Positions 52,601 to 64,000 of a stretch of 64,000 nucleotides of DNA are shown here, one piece after another (positions within the stretch are counted from its first letter, which is position 1; each line of letters starts with the position of its first letter). Origin of the DNA: Sipunculus nudus (lineage: Eukaryota; Annelida; Sipuncula; Golfingiida; Sipunculidae); contig CM049307.1 in assembly GCA_026874595.1 (NCBI GenBank), positions 47,963,678 to 48,027,677 on the forward strand, given 5' to 3'. Both the position numbers and the translations under genes were made by a program. The notes beneath the pieces are model-generated. The model saw nothing but the letters and a program-made list of their open reading frames with translations, was not told where the DNA came from and did no database searches.

Positions 52601-55600
52601 TCAGGAAGTTGATTCCCAAAAGTGACAGCGTTACGGAGGAGCATCGGAGACAAATTCAGCCATGGGGCATTATTGTATAGATCCTGCAGTAATCTATAAC
52701 ACATCGGCAGACCACTTCAGTGTACTGATGTTCATTCATACGAAGAGGGACTGGCCGGATGGCCAGACGTTACTGGGCTGACAAGAGATGGCGGGCACGC
52801 GCTCTGGGATAATAGGAAGGCCAGACCAATTTGTCAGGATTCTCTGCGCCGCCTTTGGCCCGTCCGGCTATGTCCGTGGATGGAATTGCCCGCAAAAGGG
52901 CCGGGTTTATGTAGGAATACTGGTGGACGTGATGGGAATTACTATGTGGAATATCCCGTTGATACAAGAACAGTCAGTTGACTCGGCTTTACCATCAGAG
53001 AAGGACATCAGATAACCGCAAATGAAATATCTCTATCCCAAAAGAAATTACCACTTACCTAAAATGACCTATCTAATTATGAATGTCAACATATATGTGA
53101 AAAAAGGGGTTGTCAAGATATTCCATATCTTAGCGAAGTACTGGAGAACCATAACGAGAGTAGGTTTAGACCTCTGAACAGTTTTAACCTAAACACAATA
53201 TCTTGTATGTAAGAGAATTGCCTTACGCTAGACATCGTGGTTTTCAGGTTACTAAGCGAAACCATTGCATGATTCACTTGATTACAATGAAGTGTCCATA
53301 TAAATGGAAGGGGACGATGTACAACAGAAATTCAAAGAATTCACTGAAAATTCTGAGTGTCCAGACTGAATAAATGTCTTGTACCGTGACATGATCGATC
53401 AGTACCTTTATTACAGGCATTATTTTATTTTTACCGCTACCTGGGAAATTGTATGCCAATGCTGTGACTCTATCTTTGGATGTAACAAGACATTACAGCG
53501 ATTACGGATAACAATAAAACTTTAACATCATCAGCACAATTGCACTGCCTCGTAAATTGTCTGATGTATAATATTTGCTTACGAAATAATTAAAACAATA
53601 ATTGATAAGAAGATACTGAATAATAGATATCACTGAGGTATTACCATAAATAACAACGTTAATTACCCAGTTACTACGTTTACAATATATTCCGTCATAT
53701 AATACTACAAGAATATTTGGATATTGAACAATAAAAGGCAAAACAAACGCTTATATAGTTACAGTTTGCCAGGATTTGCCATACACGGATATTCCGTGAA
53801 GTCACTTCCCCAACTCCATGCCTGCCGAGAAACAATAAATTGTTAGCTTGCTTTTAAACCAGAGCTATATTGAGAAAAACGCATTCATGCTAATTTTATT
53901 ACTTTTGTCACACTGTGTAATTCTCCTGTAAATCTTACATTTCTATAAACGCCTGGTTTAAAAAGTAAAGACCTTTAGCAATCGCAACATTATTGTTCAA
54001 TTTACTTGTAAATCCCTGTAACCTTGCTTCTTTACGTGAAAAATGGCAACCATTTACTGCGGGTCAGGAAATATCGGCCCATAGTGAAGTTCCCCACTAA
54101 ATTTTACCGATCGCTGCGGGCCTTTGTTGTACGAGATTAAGTCGGCAATAATTCTACCATTTCATCCTATAGCACTGCTGCTGATCGCCTGGCTCCATGT
54201 ACAGGCGCAATGAAATGTCCTTTTTTCTATGCAGTTGACAATCATAACAAATTACGGAGTCGATACACCCCTTTCAGTTTCTGGGCAGTTAACCCCCGTT
54301 CGACACGAGGCATTTCCTGTTCGGCAGTATAGATGGTCTTGTCGATTCACGGTTCTAATGCCACTTCAAGCATGAAGTATCTCTTCCTCAACTCGGTCAA
54401 ATTAAGCGGAAGCTTGGGCAAACTGTTCATTAATCGAAGGCGTGAAATCTATTATTTGCGCCTGGTAGCCGCAAAATTACAAACTGCAGTGGGCCAAGGA
54501 GTATTTGTCTAGGAACAAAGAGCCGCTAGTCACGTCTGGACTTAACTACCCTCCCCCTTCTCGCCCACAATAACCTCCCAGCCTTTGTGACATTGTCCAG
54601 CCGCATACTTGCGTCTGGGCAGGCATCTGTCCATTATAAAACCCTCAGCAAATGGCGATACTTGCACCACAGAAACCTGGGCAACCATAAAAGGCAATCG
54701 AAAATAACTGGTTTCATGTCCGACGAACGAAAAACAAACATCCCTGCTAACAATGGTTAATCTGGGGCAGCAGCGCCAACCCGAGGGACCAAATTGTTCG
54801 TCTGCTGCACCGGGTTGCGTTTACAAATGAAGGGAGGCATTTCTAAATATTTGTAACATGTTGCAAATAACTGCCTTGCAACTGAATACACGTGCTAGTC
54901 TTTTGACTAGTATTTGATATCAATGTGAAACGTGTGCTGCCTGGTACTTGGCACATTACCAATGTAGTTCCCCTAATATTAAATAAATAACTAAATGATG
55001 TTTCTGTCAAGTCCTCACATTTCTAAATCGAAACTATCCCCTACAAAAATACATCAATAATTGATGACATTCCCGAAGTATTAATGTTCTCAGTTCAGAT
55101 TCTGACATTAGACAGGTACAACCAAAATTGTTATACATACTCTATATTTTTCCTCCTCCCTTATACCATATTTCAGGTCATATTTTGATTCTTTATCAAA
55201 AGAAAAAAACAGAATCGCTCTGAAGGAGTATAAAGTTCCAGATGTAATTGATAATTTAATAATTTACTTTCCCGAAGTGAAAGAAATCCCCATGCCATCG
55301 CGAAAGAATTGTAATGTATAAATTATATGACTTTATAATATATACCGTCGTTTTAAACAGACAGATATTTGTTTTCATTAAAATTCAACAGACCCATGAA
55401 AATATACACAACATTAATTTCTGCAACTGCAATATGCCACACCAAGGCCTCATGATGAAAAACAATACATAAAAATGCTTTTATACTTCCACGAAGATTT
55501 CTTAATCTCCTATGCCAAATGTATATATGGTATACGACTGGGATCATGAGAAATACGAATTAACGTTATCACGAAATATCCAACTCGACAATTGATACTA

Positions 55601-56964
55601 CCTACACGAATGACATCCCTTGAAAGGTGCATGTTTTTCAAACCTTTGTTACATTTGTTTCTGAGGGATAGAAATTTCAACGACAATAATGAAGAAGAAT
55701 TTTTTTTTCGACATCACGAGGTGCAGGTAGTTTGTCTTCCAATTCCGGCGATGTCGTGGTTGATTTTGCGGTACGGGTGTGAAGATGACACCGGCCACAC
55801 ATGTTTTATGCAAGGAGACATCTAGAAAATGCGCAAATGAAGTGTCTATAAATTTGTTACACAGGCGGCAAATTCCCAGGGGCCTAATAGAACATGACGG
55901 AATTACCAAATTCTTTGTTATCTAGTAACGAACCCTGTCATACCCAACCCTGATTGGCCGTAACCATGGCAACGTGTCATACAGCATTGACCTGCACACG
56001 ATATATAAAGAAGATGGGTTCTTTGCAGCCGTCAGTTAGACACCATTCGCTTAACTCTTCCGAGAAGCGACAAAGAGTACTGATGTATTACAAGAGAGGT
56101 TCAAACGGATCCTCTGGCCTCCAACATCACCATGTTGTTCTTTTCTCTCTCTAGGGAGGCTGCCGTGACACTTAAAAGTCTCGCCGAGTTATCCTTTATT
56201 TCTCTGGACCTACGCTATCAATGAGTAGTCACGTCTGTGTCTTTGGAACTCACAACAGACGCTGTGCTTTGTGACCTTAAGGACTTTTAGAGATTATCCT
56301 AGTTTCTTATGCGCTAGTTGATCCAAACGCGGTTCCAATTTCTGCGCCAATGGAGCCTATTAACATGTCGAAAGCATGTGTCACGCTCACAGGCTGATTC
56401 TTATTTCCCCCAAGGTAATCCCACAAACCAAACCAAACTGGAATAATGACTTTGTGCACGGGCGTGTATAATAAACCTCCAGGTTAATTTTCAGACAAAT
56501 GCATTAATTATTATATGTCTGCAGTGCCGAAAGGTCTTCTAACATGAAGAAACACATGCAAACTAGATAAAGCACTGCTTGATGTTTTTGGTTCTTCCTC
56601 GAGAAAATACAAATGCATTCACTTTGCTCTTGTTTGCATGGTATATCGCATCGAATATTGGCGATATTGGTCGAATAATATATTACGTATATTTTATTCT
56701 GATGCACATTAAACTTAATGGTTTCCTGTTTTGGCAAATGATTCTCACAGCAAGCCCTGACACCCGCTCAAAGAAACATTCAGTAATATCATGGTTAAAC
56801 AAATTTTAAATCCTTAATTCTGGTATTCAATTTGTAATACAAGGGAAGGAACAGGTTAATCCAAGAATTTCCCTCGAAGGACGTTTGTTTGATTTTCTCC
56901 TACAAAACCTTCTCCTTGTAAACTTGAGTGTACGGATGATAATATGTCCTGATTTAATGTTTGA

Positions 56965-57030
56965 TATATAATATAATATAATATAATATAATATATATAT
57001 AATGTAATATGATATAATACAACGTAATAC
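56965..57030. repeat. AT-rich short tandem repeat
   Basis: ATAATATAATATAATAT-type repeat, period about 5-7. Confidence 0.8.
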
Positions 57031-58197
57031 AATATATAAATTTATTTTTCTTCTATATAAAGACAGACCCATGTTTTCTTGTTCTCTCTTTCTATCTTTC
57101 CCCGGGGCGCTCGTGCTTCCCACAGACTGTAAGTTGGCTGCATTTATCGATCGTTTTCTTGACGACAAAGAGCAGTAGCCAGACACTGAGTGGCTGAGGC
57201 GCACCCCGTATAACCAAATTAGCGTTAAGCACATCGGCAAGGATAGGACATCCATTTTACGGGGCTGCCAGAACGAACCCGTCCATTTCAAGCAAAGCAT
57301 TTGCTTTTAAAGACTCCAAAGGTTTTATTGGCAATTCACGGGAAAATATTCTGGCTTTCCAAAGATAATCCCTGCATTAGATTAGGGGTTGAGTTTTTTC
57401 CATTACACGCAGGTGTCTCGCAGATTAAAGTACCGCCGAGAGCTCTTCTACCCGTGCTTTAACCAAATTTCCTCACTGAATAAAAAACTATTCTGCTTCA
57501 GACGCCTGACAGACGCAGTGTCGAACATGGTCGCTTTGAAGCAATTCTCACATTCTTCAAGAAGATCTTAATGGTTGTGGACTGCACTGCTTTCCCACAT
57601 CAATAAATGCAATTACTAATGGGCCAATAGAGCCGCTTTACTCAATTGTCTAAATCGTCTCAACACACTCAAGATTTTTAGACTGTCACGGGACATTTAA
57701 TCATGGCCTAAGAAAACGTCTGCCTCATCGCTAGTTCAAGGCGTCAACATTCCTGCCTCGCCGGTGTGATAGCGCAACTTCAGTGCTTAAATTAAAGAAA
57801 TAAAACAGAGGATAAGATTTTAACAAATGAGTTCATTTCACGCAGTCATCATCTAGGATTACGCGTAGCTGCTATTCGATACGAGTTTATTATAACTTTG
57901 TTAAAAAATATACACACTTAACGTGTGGTGTGGTTCTTGTTTGCATCGCATATTAACGTATGGTATCTTATAAACAGAATACATATAACCATGCAACTTT
58001 TTTTCAAAAGAAATCACCCATGGGATGAAACTGACTTTAATGCAAAAGACTCTATAAAGCGCTTATTATTTTAAATTGATTAAACAAGTTAAGATGCCAT
58101 ACACATTTCGCAGATTAACACGTCGTAAAGCTTAAATATCTGACCCTTGCTTTGGAATGAAGGAAACAGTAAACAAAGTTAGACTTTGGCATTGGCA

Positions 58198-58610
58198 TAC
58201 GGAGGAAAAGAAGGGGAAAGGGGAAAATTTTGTACAAAACCCATGAGGAAACAAAAGGAGAAGTTAGACAGCATCACAGCCTTGCTGCCAACAAGTATTT
58301 AGAAAGAGAGGGACAGAAAGAAAGAGGGGGGATTAGGTACACTGGCAGATAGAGCAGCAAATGGGAAATTTTAGCTTAAGACAAAAACAAAAGAGGAGAA
58401 ATTAAAAGAGGGAAGATGGATAAGAAAGGAAGAGAAAGGGAAAGAAATAGGAGAGAGGGAGAGAGAGATGCTTGAGGGATGGAGGAGTTGATGTACGAAG
58501 AAATAAAGAAATAGAAATAGTGTGAAAAAGATGGCGAAGAGAAGATAGAGAGAGGAGAACGCAAGGAAAAAGAAATGAAGAAGAGTGAGCGGGGGTTAGT
58601 ACAGGACAAG
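58198..58610 (+). repeat. Long purine (GA-rich) tract
   Basis: About 410 bp in which the + strand is overwhelmingly A and G, with GAGAGAGG and GGAAAGGGG runs, in the large netrin intron. Such tracts can adopt triplex forms or bind GAGA-type factors. No function is shown. Confidence 0.75.
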
Positions 58611-58619
58611 ACGACAGAG

Positions 58620-58971
58620 GTGGGATAGAGATGCCTGTCTCGCTCCCTCCGGCATGCCCAGGTCGAAATCTAATCAAGTCTGGCCAGTAAGCCAGGGCTA
58701 GTGGAGCAGACACTGCCACCGGCGATACAGTTGGCAACGTGCTTGAGCTGAAGTAGTTAGTGAACTCCGGCCATCGGCGGTGCACTGTGTCTATTGCCAT
58801 TCCAGTTTGTGACTTGGTCGATCGTATTTCGATAAATCCAATAGGCAGCTGGTGACCGAAGCTGAATGGGCTGAAATCTACTGGCCGCATCTCATGCAGT
58901 CTGTTACATCCTAATACCGTCCCTTGGGGTTCTCTTTCGACCTCCCATGCTGTCTTCCCCATCCCCTGCAT
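58620..58971 (-). other. Unrecognised high-complexity block with an open - strand frame
   Basis: A - strand frame stays open for about 190 codons (58402-58971), but its 3' part is only the purine tract. The upstream part (for example PVDFSPFSFGHQLPIGF) has a fairly balanced composition and many CpGs. I do not recognise it, and no splice or start context stands out. It may be a conserved non-coding element or an old element fragment. Confidence 0.2.
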
Positions 58972-60655
58972 CCATAAAGGGGGGATAATGCGCCGGTGCA
59001 GGACCTGAAGGACTTAGCCATTCACTACAACCTTGACACCTGCCTGACAGCGCATATTAAATACGACTACCATCAACTCGTTGCACTCTCTGATCAAAGA
59101 GGCCATGCAACACATAGGGATACAGAGGTATATATCCCCGGCAATTAGTTATTAGATTTACATGTTAATTCAACATTCCTCGTACAACCTAAGTAAATCC
59201 TTGTAGCTTTTGAAGCATAATTTTTGTGGAAATCATGAGTAACGTGATCCTTGGCGTCGTCTGCTCGTTAATGGAACAAAGTTAGTTAGTGGTTTTCAGT
59301 GATAGTTTCGTACGACCTCAACAAGGCCTCGGCCAATAAATAACGTACTGCAGGGCCCTGTCTAGGATTTCCAAAACTGGTGTAGCTGGAGGCTGATCCA
59401 CCAAAAGGCCAATAAAACATGATTTTAAAAAAGGAAACTATTATTACGAGTCAGACAATGCTGTTACATATAATTTACTTTAAACTTTTTTAGTATAGCT
59501 GAAATGAATATATTTCACAATAAGCTTCGAGCTTTGCGAAAAAAAATGTAAAAGCCTTAAATGTCCTTATGAAAGAAATTCAAGCATGTTCAACCAGTGT
59601 TTTGGAAGACATTCTCACATTTTCAGCAAAAGGATCAATGATACGATTCACAGGTATTTCGTTTTGTTGTAATTACTTTTGAAGTAGCTGTTATCCAGTA
59701 AGGGGAGCGGGTGAAAATATAATTCAACCAAAGAAATAAAAGTAAGAAATATAAAGCGAACTTATTTCATTGAGAAGGGTCAGACATATGCTTATACAAT
59801 AATTTTCTTGTACTCCATACATATTTGGTCATATTTATTTCATCTGTTGTACGGCATGCCGGTTAAGTAAATAAACAGTAAAGTTTTAGCTAGTGTGACA
59901 AAATATAGAATTTACTAATATTCCTACTATGTTGCTAACATTTGGTCAGATGTCAGTTCTGAGGCACGGAACCGTGCTGTAAAACCAGAGCTTCAATACT
60001 CGGTACTTACATATTTCTCAGCATGTGCACAGAAATCTGAGCTAGACGAAATCGGTGTCCTACTGTTATCGCAAGAATTCTGTACCTCGTAAACACTGGC
60101 AAAACATCCAATAATATCCTAGTTATAATTGAACACGAATGTGCGTAATGCTTATTGGCTGACAATAGTTAGCAGGGGGCCATCAAACGGCGAATATAAA
60201 TAAAACTTTTATCTGTACACACACAGTAAACGTGTTCCTACACGGGACATTTTCGTTTGGGTCGTACCACTCTCAGACCCTCACAGGGGAACAATAACAA
60301 TGCCTAATGTTAAAAGCCTGTATCATGTCTGCACCAGCTATAGCTGAGGCTGACCTCAGCGTATCATATGCTGTCAGTTCTCAATATGGTCTCTCACCTG
60401 AAACTCTTAGGCTTTGTTTATTTTCATTAAGCAATGCAAGGATCAGTTTTATCGTTTTCCTTTATATAATAATATACCAAAACATTCTTAAATACCATCA
60501 ATGGAATGCAGAATTGGCGCTGTTTTAATTTCTGTTTAGAATCTTGTGCAGCAACCATTCATTGGCGGCGGAACCGGGAAGAGGCGAAAACGAGTTTGGA
60601 GGTCTGTCACTGATACCGATATCGGCCAATCAGAACACCTCCCCACTTTTGGAGG

Positions 60656-60657
60656 TA

Positions 60658-60711
<54 letters not shown>
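60656..60711. repeat. TA microsatellite
   Basis: About 27 TA units in the netrin intron. Confidence 0.95.
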
Positions 60712-60716
<5 letters not shown>

Positions 60717-61022
60717 CTGGCATATTTCACTGTAATTTAATAATCTGGAGTTCTGTGGACGAAATTTGGCCTGGCATATGACTTCCCTTGATATGTTTGG
60801 GGTTGAACTGAATCTAATGTAGTTAAAGTTAGTATTGGCACATTTCATTATCCTTAGAAAATCTGGAGTTCTGTTGGCAAAATCATGACTGGCATGACTC
60901 CCCGTGATACATTTGAGGCTGAACCGAATTTAATTCAGCTTTAGCATGTTTAACAACCCTTACTTATTCTGGACTTCTTAGGACGAAATCGGGACTGGCA
61001 TATGGCCCCGCGTGATACGTCG
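60712..61022. repeat. Three diverged tandem copies of a ~115-bp unit
   Basis: The order ATCTGGAGTTCTG - GACGAAAT - CTGGCATATGAC - CCTTGATA - GAACTGAAT recurs three times with substitutions (from about 60712, 60831 and 60945). Confidence 0.7.
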
Positions 61023-63087
61023 TCAGCAGGGTAGATGGACAAAAAGCTAAGGTGGGCATGCGGTGAGGTAACAAGGTGAATGATGGACTGACAAGATACT
61101 GGCCTCCAGTATATTACTGGGTTTAAGTTCTCCTACATTACCCTGTAAACAAGACCATCTGTATAACAAAGTACCTCAGCGACAAGAATTTGTCCGAAGG
61201 GGTGTAAATGCCAAGAAGGATATTCTTCAATTGGGCTGCTCATATAAGATGGAAGTCCTAGTATATAATTGCTAACAATGTTTTACAGCATTCATATAAA
61301 ACGTCCAGTAAAAAAGTCTAAACGTTAAATAAAGAAAAAAATAATTGAAACCTGAAATGTTTATATTATTTAATTAATATATAACCAATCAAAACGTTGT
61401 TTGATAAGAGTACCTGTTTTATTATAAATATAAATATAAATGTTACAAATTAAATAATGAAAGTTCTATTTCAATAAAATATGTGAATAAAATATCGGAT
61501 ATATATATTATAACTGCTGTTGTTGTTCCTTTATCATGGACATTCTTGGTACTTTTCTTTGGTTTCCTGATTATATAAATTGTATAAAAAGTTTAACTCT
61601 ATTAAGACATGATTTCAAGTGATCTAGCTTAGCGCACGTATATATAACGTCACATAAAAGCACCAATTATTAATTACTGTTTCATAAGATCGTTTTTATT
61701 TAATCAGTCATGGTGTTATCGTGTTTTTTTTTTTTTTTTTGTTTTTTTTTTAGAATAAAATCACCTCTTTGTCGTACTTTCTGCCTATTACATATCGACA
61801 CCAAGCGTAACCAGGTCTAGTAACCCTGTGATATAAAGTTCATACAGTTTAACAGCTGTTCAAACAAAAGTGACAGAAAATATCACGTGACCTGACTCGC
61901 ATGGAATCCTGAAAGCAAAGTCCAAAATTGCGGAGACTCACCCAGTCCCATACCGAGAAACAATAAATGTCCTCTGGTACGGAGTGTTAACTGTGATATA
62001 TTTGTATCGAATATTAGGCTTTAATTCACTTAATAAGAACAGGTGTCAATCACTCTTCTACATAACACAATAACTCATAAATATTAAAGGGACCAATTCA
62101 GATATCTGACGTCTGTTAACTAAAGATAATCCCTTGAAAATTATAAATAAAACAGGTCGGAAAAGGCCGGTCCCATCGCACAAAGTAACTTTATTTTGTT
62201 CATAACATGGGGGCCTGCGAAAATAATCCAACCACATTCAATAAGGACATCTCACTGTAGGCAAGACGAACCAGTGTTTTTTAAGGGCGTTTTGCAACTG
62301 GTTACCTTTCAACTTAAGCACATATGCAACCAACCAACAAATTTAGGTTGCATGGTTTTCTGTAGTCAACATTAGTGCATATACCGTGTTTACCTGTACG
62401 GCATGTTCATTCGTTACAGAGGCGTTATAAGGACTTTTCTGAACATTATTACGTACAGATCATTTACAATATAAAATACAAACAGTGGTTTTTACATCAG
62501 TAATGTTATAGAAAGGAAGAAGGCCGATTTGTTTTCCTGTAACAAAGAGTATTGACGTATACCGAAAGTGAACATGAAATTAAAAACCATTAGGATTGAT
62601 AAGAAGGTTTTGCAAATATTTACAAAGTGTGCTATTTAAAGGGCATTAAAAGTTAAAGGCTGGTGTCCTAAAGCGTTCATGACAACCTCTTGACTTTTAT
62701 CATGAGTGGGCAGGCACAATTCCATGCAACGAGACTACAGACATATACCAGGCAATACATACGATGATCCATCGATTTAATTTATCTCGCCGTTTCTGAG
62801 ATACATGCATTACATAATAAGTGCGGCAAGAAATATCCTGACAACCGTGACCTTCAAATATCATCTCAATTAAAGCCAAACTCGCAGGTGAAAGATATGC
62901 TATCAGTAATTGCCAGAATTTGTTGACATGACGTACAAATCCGCTTTACCGGACACAGTGTGTTTATATGTAAAGGATATACTAGTTTATATAATATAGA
63001 CAAGCCGGGAGCAAAGTAAAATAAGCTGATGCATTTACAGGCCTCACGACATAAATCCCATCAATTTATCAGGTTCGTGATAGCTTT

Positions 63088-63114
63088 ATATATATATATA
63101 TATATATATATATT
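63088..63114. repeat. TA microsatellite
   Basis: About 13 TA units. Confidence 0.9.
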
Positions 63115-63173
63115 TTATCCCACGATACGAAACATATTGCGATACGATACGGTACATATAAGGTATATATATA

Positions 63174-63586
63174 CAGGCCTGCCAAAGGCAAATGACCGAA
63201 AAAAAGAGTAAATGCTCAGGTAAAAATGAGTAGCCTTCTTTAAAATAAAGAGTGAAAAAGAGTAAAATCTGAGGCAATTCCTCATTTTTCAATCACAAAC
63301 TGAAAAAAATATGTGTTCCACATACTTATTATGTGTATACATATACATTGCACATCCCACTGTATGAAGATCAGGACAATTTCAACATGTTGTGACACAT
63401 TCTGGACATTTGCAAACACCAAAATTGTGACGTGTCCCATTCTTGTTCTAACTTGATTGTTAAAACAGGAATTTACATAATAAAAAGAGTACTGCTAAAA
63501 AGTAAAAAAAGAGTAATTTGTGTCATTTACTGTAAATTCTCAAAAAAAGAGTAACTCATTTTAGAAGAAGTGATTTGGCAGGCTTG
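63174..63586. mobile_element. MITE-like element, TIR CAGGCCTGCCAAA
   Basis: Left end CAGGCCTGCCAAA and right end TTTGGCAGGCTTG are inverted repeats (12 of 13). The interior is A-rich with repeated AAAGAGTAAA phrases and no coding. Flanks on both sides contain GTATATA, a possible target duplication. This looks like an hAT-type MITE; the superfamily is inferred. Confidence 0.55.
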
Positions 63587-63640
63587 GTATATAAGGTGTC
63601 GTAAATTAAAGACTAACGAAAAACTTCCTCCCAGTGCATT

Positions 63641-63766
63641 TACTTCCGAATCATAAATACTTCCAAATATTACTTTCGAATTATATATATTTCCAAATAT
63701 TACTTCCAAAGTATGAATATTTCCAAATGTCAGGCCTACTTTCGAATTTTAATTATTTCCAAATAT
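63641..63766. repeat. 30-bp tandem repeat, four copies
   Basis: TACTTTCGAATTATAAATAT plus TTCCAAATAT-type units at 63641, 63671 and 63701, a 6-base spacer (CAGGCC), then a fourth at 63737-63766. Confidence 0.9.
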
Positions 63767-64000
63767 TTGCCGATCAAATGTTCAACTTTTTTTCTAACCA
63801 AAGGCATGTTTTTACTTCCTTACATGGTGTTAGGGATTACTAATGAACGTGCAAAATCGCCTTCCGCTGGATCAAATATTATTAGTGTATCAATTCAGAA
63901 GCACTCACGATAACGGTCCCAAATTTGACTGCTTATCCCTAAGTATCGGAATATCCATGTATCAATTCAGTACATTTAATCCTGAGACTAATATATTACG

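Noticed and set aside
52788-53015. 75-codon + strand frame in a GC-rich block
   Set aside because: No domain or splice sites; kept only as a possible regulatory block.
58402-58971. 189-codon - strand frame as a gene
   Set aside because: Half of it is the purine tract; no family recognised. Kept only as an unexplained block.

Overview
The window is animal nuclear DNA, most likely from a bivalve mollusc. It is AT-rich and intron-dominated, two conserved animal genes are split into short exons, and it is full of dispersed elements with tandem-repeat cores like those of bivalve genomes. The bivalve call rests on repeat style and on memory of related sequences; the animal call rests on the genes.

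Two genes are recognisable and face each other tail to tail. On the + strand, the last coding exon of syntaxin-8 (38315-38391) encodes the C-terminal membrane anchor and stop, followed by a spliced 3' UTR. I could not find its other exons, so 1-38314 is best read as syntaxin-8 intron, or introns with exons I missed. On the - strand lie five consecutive 3' exons of a netrin (49618 down to 44286): the third laminin-EGF repeat, two linker exons, and two exons of the C-terminal NTR/C345C module. All four internal exons begin and end in phase 1. The 5' netrin exons (laminin N-terminal domain, EGF1-2) were not found and probably lie beyond 64000. In human, NTN1 and STX8 are also adjacent and convergent, so this appears to be ancient microsynteny.

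The left 38 kb is repeat-rich. From 13.3 to 20.5 kb and 30.8 to 36.8 kb lie two families of non-coding elements (called A and B here) with inverted-repeat ends and tandem cores. Family A has a 5' hairpin, a palindromic 3' end, no target duplication and a core unit of about 336 bp, which suggests Helentron-associated (HINE/Pearl-like) elements. Both cores repeat the palindrome GGTGGCGCCACC. From 27.4 to 38.0 kb lies a decayed LTR retrotransposon on the - strand. It has Ty3-type reverse transcriptase, but integrase lies upstream of reverse transcriptase, the Gmr1-type order. It was inserted in a TA microsatellite and later interrupted by two A elements, one of which carries a B element.

Base composition changes near 39.5-40 kb. 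The syntaxin-8 side is strongly CpG-depleted apart from local patches (about 6.2-6.6 and 21.7-22.3 kb); the netrin side keeps CpG. This fits mosaic gene-body methylation, with syntaxin-8 methylated in the germ line and netrin not. The large netrin intron (49619 to the window end) holds a 410-bp purine tract, diverged tandem repeats, a short MITE-like element and microsatellites. No tRNA, rRNA or CRISPR structure could be supported.
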